In this document: one piece after another, positions 29,859 to 39,456 of the stretch
Position numbering within the stretch: position 1 is the stretch's first letter
Layout: each line of letters begins with the position of its first letter
Source: Arthrobacter echini
GTDB lineage: Bacteria; Actinomycetota; Actinomycetes; Actinomycetales; Micrococcaceae
Direction of reading: 5' to 3'
Assembly: GCF_004803505.1 (NCBI RefSeq)
Contig: NZ_SSWH01000002.1
Coordinates: 93,299 to 157,298, forward strand
DNA length: 64,000 bases
The notes under the pieces: model-generated
Database searches by the model: none
The model's input: the letters and a program-made list of their open reading frames with translations, nothing else
What the model was told of the DNA's origin: nothing
Position numbers and translations under genes: made by a program

Positions 29859-30491
29859 ATGACCCCCCGCCTGATCCTCGCCTCCAAGTCCCCGGCCCGC
29901 ACGAGACTCCTCACCGACGCCGGAATCCGCCACGGCGTCCTGGTCTCCGACGTCGACGAAGGCGCAGTGGCCGCCTCCTACGGCGAGATCGACGCCCATG
30001 ACACGGCACTGCTCCTCGCCCGCGCCAAGGCCGAGGCCGTCGCGGCACTCGAGGACGCCGACGATTCCCTGGTGATCGGCTGCGATTCCGTCTTCGAGTT
30101 CGACGGTGAAGCGTACGGCAAGCCCTACCGACCGGAGATCGCCGTGGAGCGGATCGCGCGCATGCAGGGACGCTCGGGAGTCCTGCACACGGGCCACTGG
30201 CTCGTCGACACGCGTGGAGCCGGCTCGGGCGGGACCGTCGGCGCCGTCGCCTCGGCCACGGTGTCCTTCGGCAGGATGACCGCTGACGAGATCAACGCCT
30301 ATGTCGCCAGCGGAGAACCCCTGCAGTGCGCAGGATCCTTCACGATCGACGGTCTCGGTGGAGCGTTCATCGACGAGGTCCGGGGCGATCCGCACGCCGT
30401 CATCGGGCTGAGCATCTCCACGCTGCGCACCCTGCTGCGTTCCCTCGGAGTGCCGATCACGGCGCTCTGGGGCACCGGAATCTCCTTGTAG
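29859..30491 (+). CDS. maf: Maf-type nucleoside triphosphate pyrophosphatase
   Basis: A 210-residue pyrophosphatase that hydrolyses dTTP/UTP and modified nucleotides to monophosphates (house-cleaning or division-septum control). The N-terminal LILASKSPARTRLL and the IGCDSVFEFDGEAYGKP segment (with the catalytic aspartate) are hallmark motifs, and SGEPLQCAGSFTIDGLGG is near the C-terminus. It lies between the accD-accE pair and the alpha subunit, as in mycobacteria (Rv3282). The ATG at 29859 is 6 nt after TAGTCT and has no Shine-Dalgarno. Confidence 0.92.
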   Translation: MTPRLILASKSPARTRLLTDAGIRHGVLVSDVDEGAVAASYGEIDAHDTALLLARAKAEAVAALEDADDSLVIGCDSVFEFDGEAYGKPYRPEIAVERIARMQGRSGVLHTGHWLVDTRGAGSGGTVGAVASATVSFGRMTADEINAYVASGEPLQCAGSFTIDGLGGAFIDEVRGDPHAVIGLSISTLRTLLRSLGVPITALWGTGISL

Positions 30492-30563
30492 GTTCCCTAC
30501 AAAGGATCACCGACTGACACTTCCATACGGCACGATCCATGCGCGAAAGCGACAAAAGCGGTC

Positions 30564-30569
30564 TAGGCT
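30564..30569 (+). promoter_or_regulatory. Putative -10 hexamer of the carboxylase alpha gene
   Basis: TAGGCT, 30 nt before the ATG at 30600; the leader contains AGAAGGAG. The -35 is not recognisable. Confidence 0.35.
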
Positions 30570-30599
30570 CCGAACGGAGAAGAAGGAGTCCCGCGTCCC

Positions 30600-32462
30600 A
30601 TGAGCCAAGCCCCCCTCACCCCGTCCGAGCCCGCAGCCGATCCCACAGTGGATCCCGCAGCCGAGAGCAGGCCGGACACCACGCAGCAGCATCGTCCGGT
30701 CACGAAGGTCCTGGTGGCCAATCGCGGGGAGATCGCGGTCCGTGTGATCAGGGCGGCACGGGACGAGGGGATCACCTCTGTGGCTGTCTATGCCAATCCC
30801 GACCGCGACGCACTCCATGTCCGGATGGCCGACGAGGCCTTCGCACTCGGCGGTGACACGGCGGCCGAGTCCTATCTGGCCGCCGACAGGATCCTCCAGG
30901 CCGCGAAGCACAGCGGTGCCGATGCCATCCACCCCGGCTACGGCTTCCTGTCCGAGAACGCCGAGTTCGCCCAGCGGGTCATCGATGCCGGGATCACGTG
31001 GATCGGACCAGCTCCGGAGTCCATCGCGCAGCTGGGCGACAAGGTACGGGCCCGTCACATCGCGGAGAGCGTCGGGGCGCCCCTCGTGCCCGGCACCAAG
31101 GACCCCGTCGCCTCCGCCGAGGAGGTCCTCGCGTTCGCGGAACAGTTCGGCCTGCCCATCGCCGTCAAGGCGGCCTTCGGCGGCGGCGGCCGCGGCATCA
31201 AGGTGGCGCGCACCCTCGGGGAGATCCCCGAACTGTTCGAGTCCGCGGTACGCGAGGCGACCGCCGCCTTCGGGCACGGCGAGTGCTTCGTGGAGCGCTT
31301 CCTGGACGCCCCGCGCCACGTCGAGACGCAGTGCCTCGCCGATGCCCACGGCAACGTCGTCGTGGTGTCCACCCGGGACTGCTCGCTCCAGCGTCGCAAC
31401 CAGAAGCTGGTCGAGGAAGCCCCGGCTCCGTTCCTCTCGGACGAGCAGAACGAGCGCCTGTACGACTCCTCCAAGGCGATCCTGCGGGAGGCCGGGTACC
31501 AGGGCGCCGGCACCTGCGAGTTCCTGGTCGGTCAGGACGGGACCATCTCCTTCCTGGAGGTCAACACCCGGCTGCAGGTGGAGCACCCCGTCTCCGAGGA
31601 GGTCACGGGGCTGGACCTCGTCCGGGAACAGTTCAGGATCGCCCGTGGCGAGGAGCTCGGGTACGGGGATCCGGCCGTGCGCGGGCACTCGTTCGAGTTC
31701 CGGATCAACGGGGAGGACGCCGGTCGCGGCTTCCTGCCCACCCCCGGCACGATCAGGACGCTCACCCTCCCCACCGGGCCCGGCGTCCGGGTCGATTCCG
31801 GCATCGAGGCCGGGGAAGTCGTCGGCGGTAATTTCGACTCGATGCTCGCCAAGCTGATCGTCACCGGCGACACCCGGGAGCATGCACTGCAGCGGGCACG
31901 GCGGGCCCTGGCGGAGCTGGTGATCGAGGGCATGCCCACCGTGGTGCCCTTCCACACCGCCGTCGTCGCCGATGCCGCGTTCGCCCCCACCGAGGGCCCC
32001 TTCTCGGTCCACACCCGGTGGATCGAGACCGAGTTCACCAACACCATCGAACCGTGGAGCGGATCCGGTGACACCTCCGGTGCCGATGCCGGCGGGCCCC
32101 GCCAGCTGATCACGGTCGAGGTCGACGGTCGTCGCCTGGAGGTCTCCCTGCCAGCAGGTCTCGGTGCGGGCCCGGGCTCGAAGAACGGCAACGGTACGAA
32201 GCCGAAGAAGTCGCCGCGCGCACGGGCCGGCAAGGCCACGGCCGGCGGGGACGATCTCACCTCGCCGATGCAGGGCACGATCGTCAAGGTCGCAGCACGC
32301 GACGGCGATGTCGTCGCCGAGGGAGATCTGATCGTGGTGCTCGAAGCGATGAAGATGGAACAGCCGCTGATGGCGCACAAGGCCGGCACGCTCTCGGGCC
32401 TGACGTCGACCGCCGGCGACACCGTCGCCGCGGGCGCCGTGATCGCCACCATCAGGGACTGA
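30600..32462 (+). CDS. accA3: Acyl-CoA carboxylase alpha subunit (biotin carboxylase + BCCP)
   Basis: A 620-residue fusion of biotin carboxylase and biotin carrier protein. [16 protein letters not shown] starts the carboxylase at about residue 36, with ATP-grasp glycine loop [13 protein letters not shown] and the active region [17 protein letters not shown] linker with [13 protein letters not shown] separates it from the C-terminal BCCP, whose biotin lysine is K585 in EAMKMEQP. With accD and accE it forms the actinobacterial acyl-CoA carboxylase; BirA at 21224 is the likely modifying enzyme. Symbol is by analogy with the mycobacterial accA3 (Rv3285) position. A strong terminator stands just beyond (32512-32540). 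Confidence 0.93.
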   Translation: MSQAPLTPSEPAADPTVDPAAESRPDTTQQHRPVTKVLVANRGEIAVRVIRAARDEGITSVAVYANPDRDALHVRMADEAFALGGDTAAESYLAADRILQAAKHSGADAIHPGYGFLSENAEFAQRVIDAGITWIGPAPESIAQLGDKVRARHIAESVGAPLVPGTKDPVASAEEVLAFAEQFGLPIAVKAAFGGGGRGIKVARTLGEIPELFESAVREATAAFGHGECFVERFLDAPRHVETQCLADAHGNVVVVSTRDCSLQRRNQKLVEEAPAPFLSDEQNERLYDSSKAILREAGYQGAGTCEFLVGQDGTISFLEVNTRLQVEHPVSEEVTGLDLVREQFRIARGEELGYGDPAVRGHSFEFRINGEDAGRGFLPTPGTIRTLTLPTGPGVRVDSGIEAGEVVGGNFDSMLAKLIVTGDTREHALQRARRALAELVIEGMPTVVPFHTAVVADAAFAPTEGPFSVHTRWIETEFTNTIEPWSGSGDTSGADAGGPRQLITVEVDGRRLEVSLPAGLGAGPGSKNGNGTKPKKSPRARAGKATAGGDDLTSPMQGTIVKVAARDGDVVAEGDLIVVLEAMKMEQPLMAHKAGTLSGLTSTAGDTVAAGAVIATIRD

Positions 32463-32511
32463 GCAGCGCCTGGCCCGAAGAACCGGTGAGCACTCCGGCC
32501 GAGATCCGGGA

Positions 32512-32540
32512 ACCCGCCGCCTGGGACGACGGCGGCGGGT
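32512..32540. terminator. Bidirectional stem-loop between convergent genes
   Basis: A perfect 10-bp stem ACCCGCCGCC / GGCGGCGGGT with a 9-nt loop, between the carboxylase alpha gene (+) and the MFS gene (-). Suited to ending both transcripts. Confidence 0.7.
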
Positions 32541-32548
32541 GGACCGTA

Positions 32549-33970
32549 TCAGGCCACGTTGTTCTCGTAGTCGTGGTCCCGGGTCTCCCGGGACAGGTAC
32601 AGGGCGATGAAGGTCGCAACCGCGGCGACGGTCAGGTAGGCCCCGACCAAAACGGTGCTTCCACCGGCCGCCCGCCACAGCGCCACGGCGATGAAGGACG
32701 CAGGAGCCGCACCGATCATGCTCGCCACGTTGTACGCCACGGCCGAGCCCGTGTAGCGCACGTTGGCCGGGAAGAGCTCGGGAAGCACCGCCGCCATGGG
32801 TCCGAACGTGAGTCCCATGAGAATGAAACCGAGGATCAGCAGCGCCATGATCCCGACGATCCCGGCCCCGAAGAGCGGTGCCCACAGCAGCCCGAACACG
32901 GCGATACCGACCGTGGTCGCGAGGAGCATCTTGCGCCGGCCGTAACGCTCTGCCAGCGGGCCCGAGATGAGCGTGAAGATCCCGAAGAACACCACGCCGA
33001 TGATCAGCATCCACAGGAAGTCCGGCCTGCTCATGCCCAGCCCGGGGACGAAGTCGTCGATGTCGTTCTGGCCGAAGGTCCGTCCTGCCGCCTCGGCACG
33101 CTCCTGCGCCTGCTCGATGGTCGCCGGAGCAGTACCGTAGGTCAGCGTGAAGGCGGTCATGAAGTAGAAGAGCACGTAGGTCGCGAACATGATGAACGTG
33201 CCGAGCAGCAGTGGACGCCAGTGGGAGGCGAAGACCGTGCCGAGCGGGAGCTTGACCACGCGCCCGGACGTCTGGACCTTCTGGAAGGACGCGCTCTCGA
33301 TGAGCTTGAGCCGGACGTAGAGGCCGACGATGACCATGATGGCGCTCAGCAGGAACGGCAGACGCCAGCCCCACTGCAGGAACTCCTCCGGGGTCAGGAG
33401 CGTGCTCAGGAGGACGAAGAGCAGATTCGCCAGGATGAAACCTATCGGTGCGCCGAGCTGGGGGAAGGTCCCGAAGATCGCTCGCTTCCCCTCCGGGGCA
33501 TTCTCCGTGGCCAGCAGCGCAGCTCCGCTCCACTCGCCGCCCAGGGCCAGGCCCTGCAGGAAACGCAGGACCACCAGCAGGAACGGCGCCCAGAACACCC
33601 AGCCCGCACCCTCCGCCGTCGGCAGCACGCCGATGAGGAAGGTGGCGATGCCCATGGTGAGCAGCGAGGCCACCAGCGTCGCCTTCCGTCCGATCCTGTC
33701 CCCGAAGTGGCCGAACAGGATGGACCCGAGGGGCCTTGCCACGAAGGCGACGCCGAACACGGCGAAGGAGGACAGCAGCTGATTGGCCGAGGTCTGGTTG
33801 GGGAAGAACAGCGCGGGGAACACCAGGACGGCGGCCGTCGCGTAGATGTAGAAGTCGTAGAACTCGATCGTGGTACCGATCAGGCTCGCGAAGATCACGC
33901 GTCCCCTGGTGTTCCGGGGCGCTGTGGTTCCGCTGGTCCCGCTGTTCCCGGCGGAGGTCGAAGGCGTCAT
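32549..33970 (-). CDS. MHS-family MFS metabolite:proton symporter
   Basis: A 473-residue, 12-helix major facilitator of the metabolite:H+ symporter family (ProP/ShiA/KgtP group). Signatures are the N-terminal GTTIEFYDFYIYATAA motif of MHS proteins, motif A FGHFGDRIGRKATLV between helices 2-3, and LRFLQGLALGGEWSGAALLATE. Candidate substrates include osmolytes, dicarboxylates or shikimate; sequence alone does not decide. The start ATG at 33970 is chosen because the family begins about 15 residues before FASLIGTTIEFYD; its Shine-Dalgarno is weak. The frame extends to 34066. It is convergent with the carboxylase and followed upstream by the LpdA gene on the same strand. Confidence 0.88.
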   Translation of the reverse strand: MTPSTSAGNSGTSGTTAPRNTRGRVIFASLIGTTIEFYDFYIYATAAVLVFPALFFPNQTSANQLLSSFAVFGVAFVARPLGSILFGHFGDRIGRKATLVASLLTMGIATFLIGVLPTAEGAGWVFWAPFLLVVLRFLQGLALGGEWSGAALLATENAPEGKRAIFGTFPQLGAPIGFILANLLFVLLSTLLTPEEFLQWGWRLPFLLSAIMVIVGLYVRLKLIESASFQKVQTSGRVVKLPLGTVFASHWRPLLLGTFIMFATYVLFYFMTAFTLTYGTAPATIEQAQERAEAAGRTFGQNDIDDFVPGLGMSRPDFLWMLIIGVVFFGIFTLISGPLAERYGRRKMLLATTVGIAVFGLLWAPLFGAGIVGIMALLILGFILMGLTFGPMAAVLPELFPANVRYTGSAVAYNVASMIGAAPASFIAVALWRAAGGSTVLVGAYLTVAAVATFIALYLSRETRDHDYENNVA

Positions 33971-34140
33971 GGCGTGGACTTTCTCTAAGGAGGCGCCGGA
34001 CCTACAGCCCGTCACGGCTCTCCGGAGGAGAGGCCACCGGGGCTGCTGATACGGCTGGTTGCTCATCAGTGTTCACCAGGGGAATCGTCGTGTCGACAAT
34101 TCGGACGCCGGTGCGTAACACTCGTGCCACCGCCGTGTGG

Positions 34141-35541
34141 TCAGAGGTGCACGTGCAGGCGCCGGGCAGCCTCCGAGATGGAGCCGGTCAGCGAGGGGTA
34201 CACCGTGAAGGTGCTGGCGACGTCGTCCACGTGGAGTTTCTTCGTCACGGCGAGAGCGAGCGGGAAGATGAGCTCGGAGGCGCGCGGACCGACCACGACG
34301 CCGCCGATCACGGTGCCGGAGCCCTTGCGCGATATCACCTTCACGAAGCCGTCCTTGACATTCATCATCTTCGCGCGCGGATTGGTGTGCAGGGAGAGCT
34401 TGACCACGTCGCCCTGGAAACGGCCCGACGCGAGATCCTCCTCCGTGACCCCGACAGTGGCGATCTCGGGCGAGGTGAAGATGTTCGACGCGACCTGCTT
34501 GAGCTTGATCGGGGTGACGGAGTCACCCATGAGGTGTGCGATGGCGATCCTGCCCTGCATCGCGGCCACGGATGCCAGGGCGAAGATACCGGTGCAGTCC
34601 CCCGCCGCGTAGATGTTCGACGCGGTGGTGCGCGAGACGCCGTCGACCTCGATGTGACCGGATTCGCTGAGCTGGACGCCGGCTTCCTCCAGGCCGATCC
34701 CGGCAGTACGCGGTACTGCCCCCACCGCCACGAGGCAGTGGCTGCCCTCGACCGTACGCCCGTCGGCCAGGTGGACGAGTACGCCGTCGTCGGTACGATC
34801 CACGGCACTGGCGCGCGACCGGGACAGGACGGTCATGCCGCGGTCCCTGAACACGCCCTCGAGGACCTCGGCTGCATCCGCGTCCTCGCCGGGAAGGACA
34901 CGATCGCGGCTGGAGACCAGGGTGACCTTGGAGCCGAGGCCGTTGTAGGCGCTGGCGAACTCCGCGCCGGTGACGCCCGAGCCGACCACGATCAGGTGCT
35001 CGGGGATCTCGCGGAGATTGTAGAGCTGCGTCCAATTGAAGATGCGCTCGCCGTCGGGCTTGGCGCTGGGGAGTTCCCGCGGGGTGGCGCCGACCGCCAG
35101 GAGGACGGCGTCGGCCTCGATGATGCTCTTCCCACCGTCCTCCTCGACCTCCATGCGCAGGTCGTCCAGCAGCTTCCCGCTACCGATGATCACGCGCACT
35201 CCGAGTCGTTCGAGAGTCGCCCGGATGTCCGAGGACTGGTCGAGGGCGAGTTTCAGCAGTCGCTGATTCACCTTGTCCAGATCCGCGAAGACCGCGCTGT
35301 CCGCCGAGAACCGCACGCCGAGACCGGCGGCGTCCGTGAAGCGGGTCATGGTGTCGGCGGTGGCGATGAGCGTCTTGGACGGGACGACGTCCGTCAGGAC
35401 CGCCGAGCCACCGAGCCCCTGGCGCTCGACGACGGTGACCTTGGCTCCCAGTGAAGCGGCGACCAGGGCGGCCTCGTATCCGCCGGGCCCTCCGCCGAGG
35501 ACGGTCAGACGCAGCGAGCTGAGATCGAGTTGATTGGGCAC
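34141..35541 (-). CDS. lpdA: NAD(P)H-quinone dehydrogenase, LpdA-like flavoprotein
   Basis: A 466-residue pyridine nucleotide-disulfide reductase-like flavoprotein. The FAD motif is LRLTVLGGGPGGYEAALVA, the NAD(P) motif VVGSGVTGAEFASAYNGLG, and the FAD-binding AAGDCTGIF. The redox-active cysteine pair of lipoamide dehydrogenase is absent: the position reads GLGGSAVLTDVVPSKT. This is the feature of mycobacterial LpdA (Rv3303c), a quinone reductase, rather than of a true Lpd. A much longer frame reaching 36426 is antisense to the next gene and is rejected. The start is a GTG at 35541, 6 nt after CATAAT; an ATG at 35559 is the alternative. Divergent from punA. Confidence 0.9.
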   Translation of the reverse strand: MPNQLDLSSLRLTVLGGGPGGYEAALVAASLGAKVTVVERQGLGGSAVLTDVVPSKTLIATADTMTRFTDAAGLGVRFSADSAVFADLDKVNQRLLKLALDQSSDIRATLERLGVRVIIGSGKLLDDLRMEVEEDGGKSIIEADAVLLAVGATPRELPSAKPDGERIFNWTQLYNLREIPEHLIVVGSGVTGAEFASAYNGLGSKVTLVSSRDRVLPGEDADAAEVLEGVFRDRGMTVLSRSRASAVDRTDDGVLVHLADGRTVEGSHCLVAVGAVPRTAGIGLEEAGVQLSESGHIEVDGVSRTTASNIYAAGDCTGIFALASVAAMQGRIAIAHLMGDSVTPIKLKQVASNIFTSPEIATVGVTEEDLASGRFQGDVVKLSLHTNPRAKMMNVKDGFVKVISRKGSGTVIGGVVVGPRASELIFPLALAVTKKLHVDDVASTFTVYPSLTGSISEAARRLHVHL

Positions 35542-35547
35542 GCACTG

Positions 35548-35553
35548 ATTATG
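35548..35553 (-). promoter_or_regulatory. Putative -10 hexamer, leaderless lpdA
   Basis: CATAAT on the minus strand, 6 nt before the GTG at 35541. Confidence 0.4.
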
Positions 35554-35691
35554 GCCCATACCACCGACACGCCGAAACGGTGCATGGCTGATCGATGCTT
35601 CGAGTACCGGTGCTCGACCACCGAAGGATGCCTGAACGAACAACGAGGCAGGCAGAGCGCCACGAGCGAGGGATCCGGTGCCCGCAGGGGG

Positions 35692-35697
35692 TACGTT
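35692..35697 (+). promoter_or_regulatory. Putative -10 hexamer, leaderless punA
   Basis: TACGTT followed by 6 nt and the GTG at 35704; no Shine-Dalgarno. Confidence 0.4.
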
Positions 35698-35703
35698 GGA
35701 TCC

Positions 35704-36504
35704 GTGAATTCCGAACCGTTCGATCTGGCCCGCGAGGCAGCCGACCAGATAGCCCGCGCCACCGGTGTGGACCACCACGACACCGCCCTCGTCCTCGGTT
35801 CCGGGTGGGGTGAGGCCGCCGAGCTGATCGGTGAGACCACCCACACGCTCGACGCCGCGGACATTGCCGGCTTCTCGGCCCCCGCCGTCGCCGGTCACAC
35901 CGGCACCATCCGCTCCGTCCTGACCCCGGCAGGGTCCCGGGCGCTGGTCCTGGGGGCGCGCACGCACTTCTACGAGGGCAGGGGAGTCCGGTCCGTGGTG
36001 CACGGCGTGCGGACCGCCGCTGCCACCGGCGCGACGACGATGATCCTCACCAACGGCTGTGGCGGCCTGCAGGAGCACTGGCAGCCCGGCACTCCGGTCC
36101 TGATCAGCGACCACATCAACCTGACCGCGTCCTCGCCCCTGGAGGGTGCCACGTTCGTGGATCTGACCGATCTCTACTCGGCGCGCCTGCGCGAGGTGGC
36201 CCGCCGGGTCGATCCCTCGCTCGAGGAGGGTGTGTACGCCCAGTTCACCGGCCCGCACTACGAGACGCCCGCCGAGGTCCGGTACGCCAAGCGCATCGGT
36301 GCCGATCTGGTCGGCATGTCCACCGCGCTCGAGGCCATCGCGGCCCGGCACGCCGGGATGGAGGTCTTTGGGATCTCCCTGGTGACAAATCTCGCCGCCG
36401 GCATCAGTCCCGTACCGCTCGATCACTCCGAGGTGATCGAGGCCGGAGCACAGGCGGGCCCGCGCATCTCACGCCTGCTGGCCGATATCGTCGGCTCGCT
36501 CTAG
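35704..36504 (+). CDS. punA: Purine-nucleoside phosphorylase
   Basis: A 266-residue trimeric-class purine nucleoside phosphorylase; with phosphate it splits purine (deoxy)nucleosides into base and (deoxy)ribose 1-phosphate. Motifs: VLGSGWG (phosphate-binding Ser), GHTGTIRSVLT (HTG), LTNGCGGLQ, SDHINLT and the base-binding TGPHYETPAEVR...GMSTALEAIAARH. The chosen start, a GTG at 35704, is 6 nt after TACGTT, and the family begins about here; the ATG at 35530 is in the lpdA-promoter region. First gene of the punA-mutase-deoC run. Confidence 0.95.
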   Translation: MNSEPFDLAREAADQIARATGVDHHDTALVLGSGWGEAAELIGETTHTLDAADIAGFSAPAVAGHTGTIRSVLTPAGSRALVLGARTHFYEGRGVRSVVHGVRTAAATGATTMILTNGCGGLQEHWQPGTPVLISDHINLTASSPLEGATFVDLTDLYSARLREVARRVDPSLEEGVYAQFTGPHYETPAEVRYAKRIGADLVGMSTALEAIAARHAGMEVFGISLVTNLAAGISPVPLDHSEVIEAGAQAGPRISRLLADIVGSL

Positions 36505-36608
36505 CCGGACCTCGCTCCCGTGCACTCTCGACCCCGTCAGCCGCAGAACCTCGTTCAGCCACACCAGCACCCCGACGGCGCCGACCGTCGCCCGACGACA
36601 GGACCCCG

Positions 36609-38342
36609 ATGACCCGCGCCGACCTGGAAGCACTCCTGTCCGCCAGCGACACCTGGGCCGCCGGCGACCCTGATCCGCAGACCGCCGCCGAGCTGCGGAC
36701 CCTGACCACGCAGGTGCGCTCGGGCGACGACCCCTCGGCGGAGCAGGAGCTGCGCGACAGGTTCTCCGGGCCGCTGGCCTTCGGTACAGCGGGTCTGCGC
36801 GCAGCGCTCGGCGCGGGCCCCAACCGGATGAACCGCGTGGTGGTGCGCAGGGCCGCGGCCGGTGTCGCCGCCCACGCGCTGGAGCTGGCGGCCGGCGCCT
36901 ACACCCCGCGCGCCGTCGTCGGCTTCGATGCGCGCCACAATTCGCGGATCTTCGCCGAGGAGACGGCTGCGATCTTCGCCGCCCGGGGCATCCAGACCTT
37001 CCTGATGCCGCGCGAGCTGCCCACCCCCGTGCTCGCCTACGCCATCCGGGCACTGGAGTGCGAGGTGGGCATCATGGTCACGGCGAGCCACAACCCGCCG
37101 CAGGACAACGGCTACAAGGTCTACCTCGGTGGCAGGGCCGTCGAGGAGGATGCGCGTGGGGTCCAGATCGTGGCACCCCACGACGCCGGTATCGCCGCCC
37201 ACATCGACGCCGTGGGCGAGGTGGAACTCGCCGATGGCGGCTGGACGGTGCTGCCCGGGAGCATCGAGACCGACTACATCGCGTCGGTCTCCTCCCTCGC
37301 CGACCCGACGACGGGCCGGGACCTGCGGATCGTGCTCACCCCGCTCCACGGCGTGGGCGGCAGGACGGCGCTCTCGGTTCTCGCCACGGCCGGGTTCGAC
37401 GACGTCACCGTCGTCGAGCGTCAGGCCGAGCCGGATCCGGACTTCCCCACGGTCGCGTTCCCGAACCCGGAGGAGCCCGGCGCGCTCGATCTCGCCCTGG
37501 AGACCGCAGCGCAGGTCGACGCCGATCTCGTGATCGCCAACGATCCCGATGCCGATCGCGTGGCCCTCGCCGCGCGCGAGCCGTCCACGGGAACCTGGCG
37601 CATGCTGCGCGGGGACGAGGTGGGCTCGCTGCTCGGTCTGCACCTGGTCGCCCGCCTCACCGGAGAGGCCGCGGATCCAGGGGGATCCGATGCAGGTCGG
37701 GGCACGGTGTTCGCCAACTCGATCGTCTCCTCGCGCCTCCTCGGCCGGATCGCGGAGTCCTCCGGTATCACCCATGTGAGGACCCTGACCGGGTTCAAGT
37801 GGATCGCGCGCGTCCACGACCTGTCGTACGGCTACGAGGAGGCTCTGGGGTACTGCGTGGCGCCGGAGCTCGTCCGCGACAAGGACGGCATCTCCGCCGC
37901 GCTCCTGCTGGCCGAACTCGCGGCGAGCACCAGGGCGGCGGGGCGCACGCTCTTCGATCTGCTGGACGACGCCTATCTTCTCCACGGCGTGCACGCCTCC
38001 GATCAGCTCTCGATCCGGGTCGAGTCGCTGGACCTGCTGGGCGAGCTGATGAGCCGACTGCGGCAGAACCCGCCGTCGTCCCTCGCGCAGTCACCGGTGC
38101 GGGTCGCAGAGGACCTCGCCGACGGTTCGGCCCAGCTGCCGCCGACGGACGGGCTCCTCTACCTCACCGAGGACGCCACGCGCGTCATCGTCCGGCCCAG
38201 TGGAACGGAACCCAAACTGAAGTGCTATCTCGAGGTCGTCGAAACCGTCGCGTCCGCAGACACCCTCGGGGCCGCCAAGGACGCCGCGCGCGCCCGGCTC
38301 GCGTCCGTCAAGGACGATGTCGCTGCGGCCCTCGGCGTCTGA
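36609..38342 (+). CDS. Phospho-sugar mutase (phosphopentomutase/phosphomannomutase family)
   Basis: A 577-residue alpha-D-phosphohexomutase-superfamily enzyme. Motifs in order: FGTAGLRA, the phosphoserine loop VTASHNPPQDNGYK with S160, the metal loop NDPDADRV, the sugar-recognition loop GYEEALGYC and the phosphate-binding RPSGTEPKLK. Length fits the PgmB/ManB-like 'phospho-sugar mutase' subgroup rather than E. coli PgmM. Between punA and deoC, the natural role is phosphopentomutase (ribose 1-P to ribose 5-P), but glucose or mannose phosphomutase activity is possible. The mycobacterial neighbour at this place is pmmB (Rv3308). ATG at 36609. Confidence 0.88.
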   Translation: MTRADLEALLSASDTWAAGDPDPQTAAELRTLTTQVRSGDDPSAEQELRDRFSGPLAFGTAGLRAALGAGPNRMNRVVVRRAAAGVAAHALELAAGAYTPRAVVGFDARHNSRIFAEETAAIFAARGIQTFLMPRELPTPVLAYAIRALECEVGIMVTASHNPPQDNGYKVYLGGRAVEEDARGVQIVAPHDAGIAAHIDAVGEVELADGGWTVLPGSIETDYIASVSSLADPTTGRDLRIVLTPLHGVGGRTALSVLATAGFDDVTVVERQAEPDPDFPTVAFPNPEEPGALDLALETAAQVDADLVIANDPDADRVALAAREPSTGTWRMLRGDEVGSLLGLHLVARLTGEAADPGGSDAGRGTVFANSIVSSRLLGRIAESSGITHVRTLTGFKWIARVHDLSYGYEEALGYCVAPELVRDKDGISAALLLAELAASTRAAGRTLFDLLDDAYLLHGVHASDQLSIRVESLDLLGELMSRLRQNPPSSLAQSPVRVAEDLADGSAQLPPTDGLLYLTEDATRVIVRPSGTEPKLKCYLEVVETVASADTLGAAKDAARARLASVKDDVAAALGV

Positions 38343-38379
38343 CAGGGAGTTCCGACGAGCGGCATGGAAAGATGGAATC

Positions 38380-39060
38380 ATGCCTACCGACGTGTCCCTC
38401 GCCAGCTACATCGACCACACCCTGCTCAAGCCCGACGCGAGCCGTGAGCAGATCCTCACGCTGTGCCGGGAGGCGGTCGAGTACTCGTTCAAGTCCGTGT
38501 GCGTGAATCCCCTCTGGGTCGGCACGGTCCACACCATGGTCAAGGACAGCGGTGTCCTGACCTGCTCCGTGATCGGATTCCCGTTCGGCGCCACCACCAC
38601 CGAGGTGAAGGTGTTCGAGGCCCGCGGGGCCGTCGCCGACGGCGCCGACGAGATCGACATGGTCATCGACATCGCTGCCGCGCGCGCCGGGGAGAAAGAT
38701 GTCCTGGTCCGGGACATCCTCGCCGTGGCGGACGTCGTCCACGACCAGGGCGGCGTGCTCAAGGTCATCATCGAGACCTCCCTGCTCACCGACGAGCAGA
38801 AGGTCCTCGCCTGTGAGGCGGCGGTCGAGGCGGGGGCGGACTTCGTGAAGACCTCGACCGGTTTCAACGGAGGAGGTGCCACGGCCGCGGACGTCGCACT
38901 CATGCGCAGGACCGTGGGGCCGGACATCGGGGTCAAGGCCTCGGGTGGAGTCCGCTCGCTCGAGGATGCGCGCGCCATGATCGACGCCGGAGCAACCCGT
39001 ATCGGTGCGAGCTCCGGAGTCGCTATCGTTAGTGGTGAGCGAAGCACAGCCGAGTACTGA
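38380..39060 (+). CDS. deoC: Deoxyribose-phosphate aldolase
   Basis: A 226-residue class I aldolase, splitting 2-deoxyribose 5-phosphate to acetaldehyde and glyceraldehyde 3-phosphate. The N-terminal YIDHTLLKPDAS and CVNPLWV are signatures. The Schiff-base lysine is K157 in ADFVKTSTGFNGGGA and the second catalytic lysine K186 in GVKASGGVRSL. The ATG at 38380 has GATGGAATC before it; the frame reaches back to 38317. It follows the mutase by 37 bp, completing the deoxynucleoside catabolic route. Confidence 0.95.
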   Translation: MPTDVSLASYIDHTLLKPDASREQILTLCREAVEYSFKSVCVNPLWVGTVHTMVKDSGVLTCSVIGFPFGATTTEVKVFEARGAVADGADEIDMVIDIAAARAGEKDVLVRDILAVADVVHDQGGVLKVIIETSLLTDEQKVLACEAAVEAGADFVKTSTGFNGGGATAADVALMRRTVGPDIGVKASGGVRSLEDARAMIDAGATRIGASSGVAIVSGERSTAEY

Positions 39061-39089
39061 GCAGGACCAGTCGAAATCTAGGAGAGCAC

Positions 39090-39389
39090 ATGTCGCACGA
39101 AGCCACCACCGCGCGGGAGTCCGCCAAGGAGCCGGAGCACGCAGGCGCAGGCCACCTCGTCGAGAACATCGTCGTCTTCTTGATCATGTTCGGCATGTTC
39201 CTGCTCGGTATCTACCTGCTGAGCTGGTTCACCCCGCAGAACGTGTGGCCGATGGGCGCGGTCATCGTGCTCGCCTTCATCGCGTTCTTCATCCCGCAGG
39301 GCATCCTCGGCCGCGCCGACACGGGCTACGACCTCGCCGAGGGGAAGCAGAGCGACGCCAAGGAGACCTCCGCGGGCGTCAGCTCCTGA
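39090..39389 (+). CDS. Small two-helix membrane protein, hypothetical
   Basis: A 99-residue protein with two transmembrane helices (IVVFLIMFGMFLLGIYLLSWF at about 27-47 and MGAVIVLAFIAFFIPQGIL at about 55-73) and charged, flexible ends. Not recognised as a named family; actinobacterial genomes often carry similar small membrane proteins near here. The ATG at 39090 follows AGGAGAGCAC. 29 bp after deoC, so perhaps the last gene of that operon. A repeat and terminator follow. Confidence 0.75.
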   Translation: MSHEATTARESAKEPEHAGAGHLVENIVVFLIMFGMFLLGIYLLSWFTPQNVWPMGAVIVLAFIAFFIPQGILGRADTGYDLAEGKQSDAKETSAGVSS

Positions 39390-39411
39390 CGAGCTGGGTC
39401 GGCACGACGCG

Positions 39412-39456
39412 TCGATGCTGATGAAGTCGATGCTGATGAAGTCGATGCTGATGAAG
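39412..39456. repeat. Three tandem copies of a 15-bp unit
   Basis: TCGATGCTGATGAAG repeated perfectly three times (39412-39426, 39427-39441, 39442-39456). The third copy runs into the left arm of the terminator. Lies between the convergent small-membrane-protein gene and mfd. Confidence 0.9.

Noticed and set aside
30507..33533. 1,008-codon minus-strand frame
   Set aside because: Runs antisense through the carboxylase alpha gene and past its terminator into an alternative frame of the MFS gene; no recognisable domain.
34141..36426. 761-codon version of the LpdA-like gene
   Set aside because: The first 295 codons run antisense to punA and lack any motif; the FAD domain and a GTG with a -10 mark the true start.
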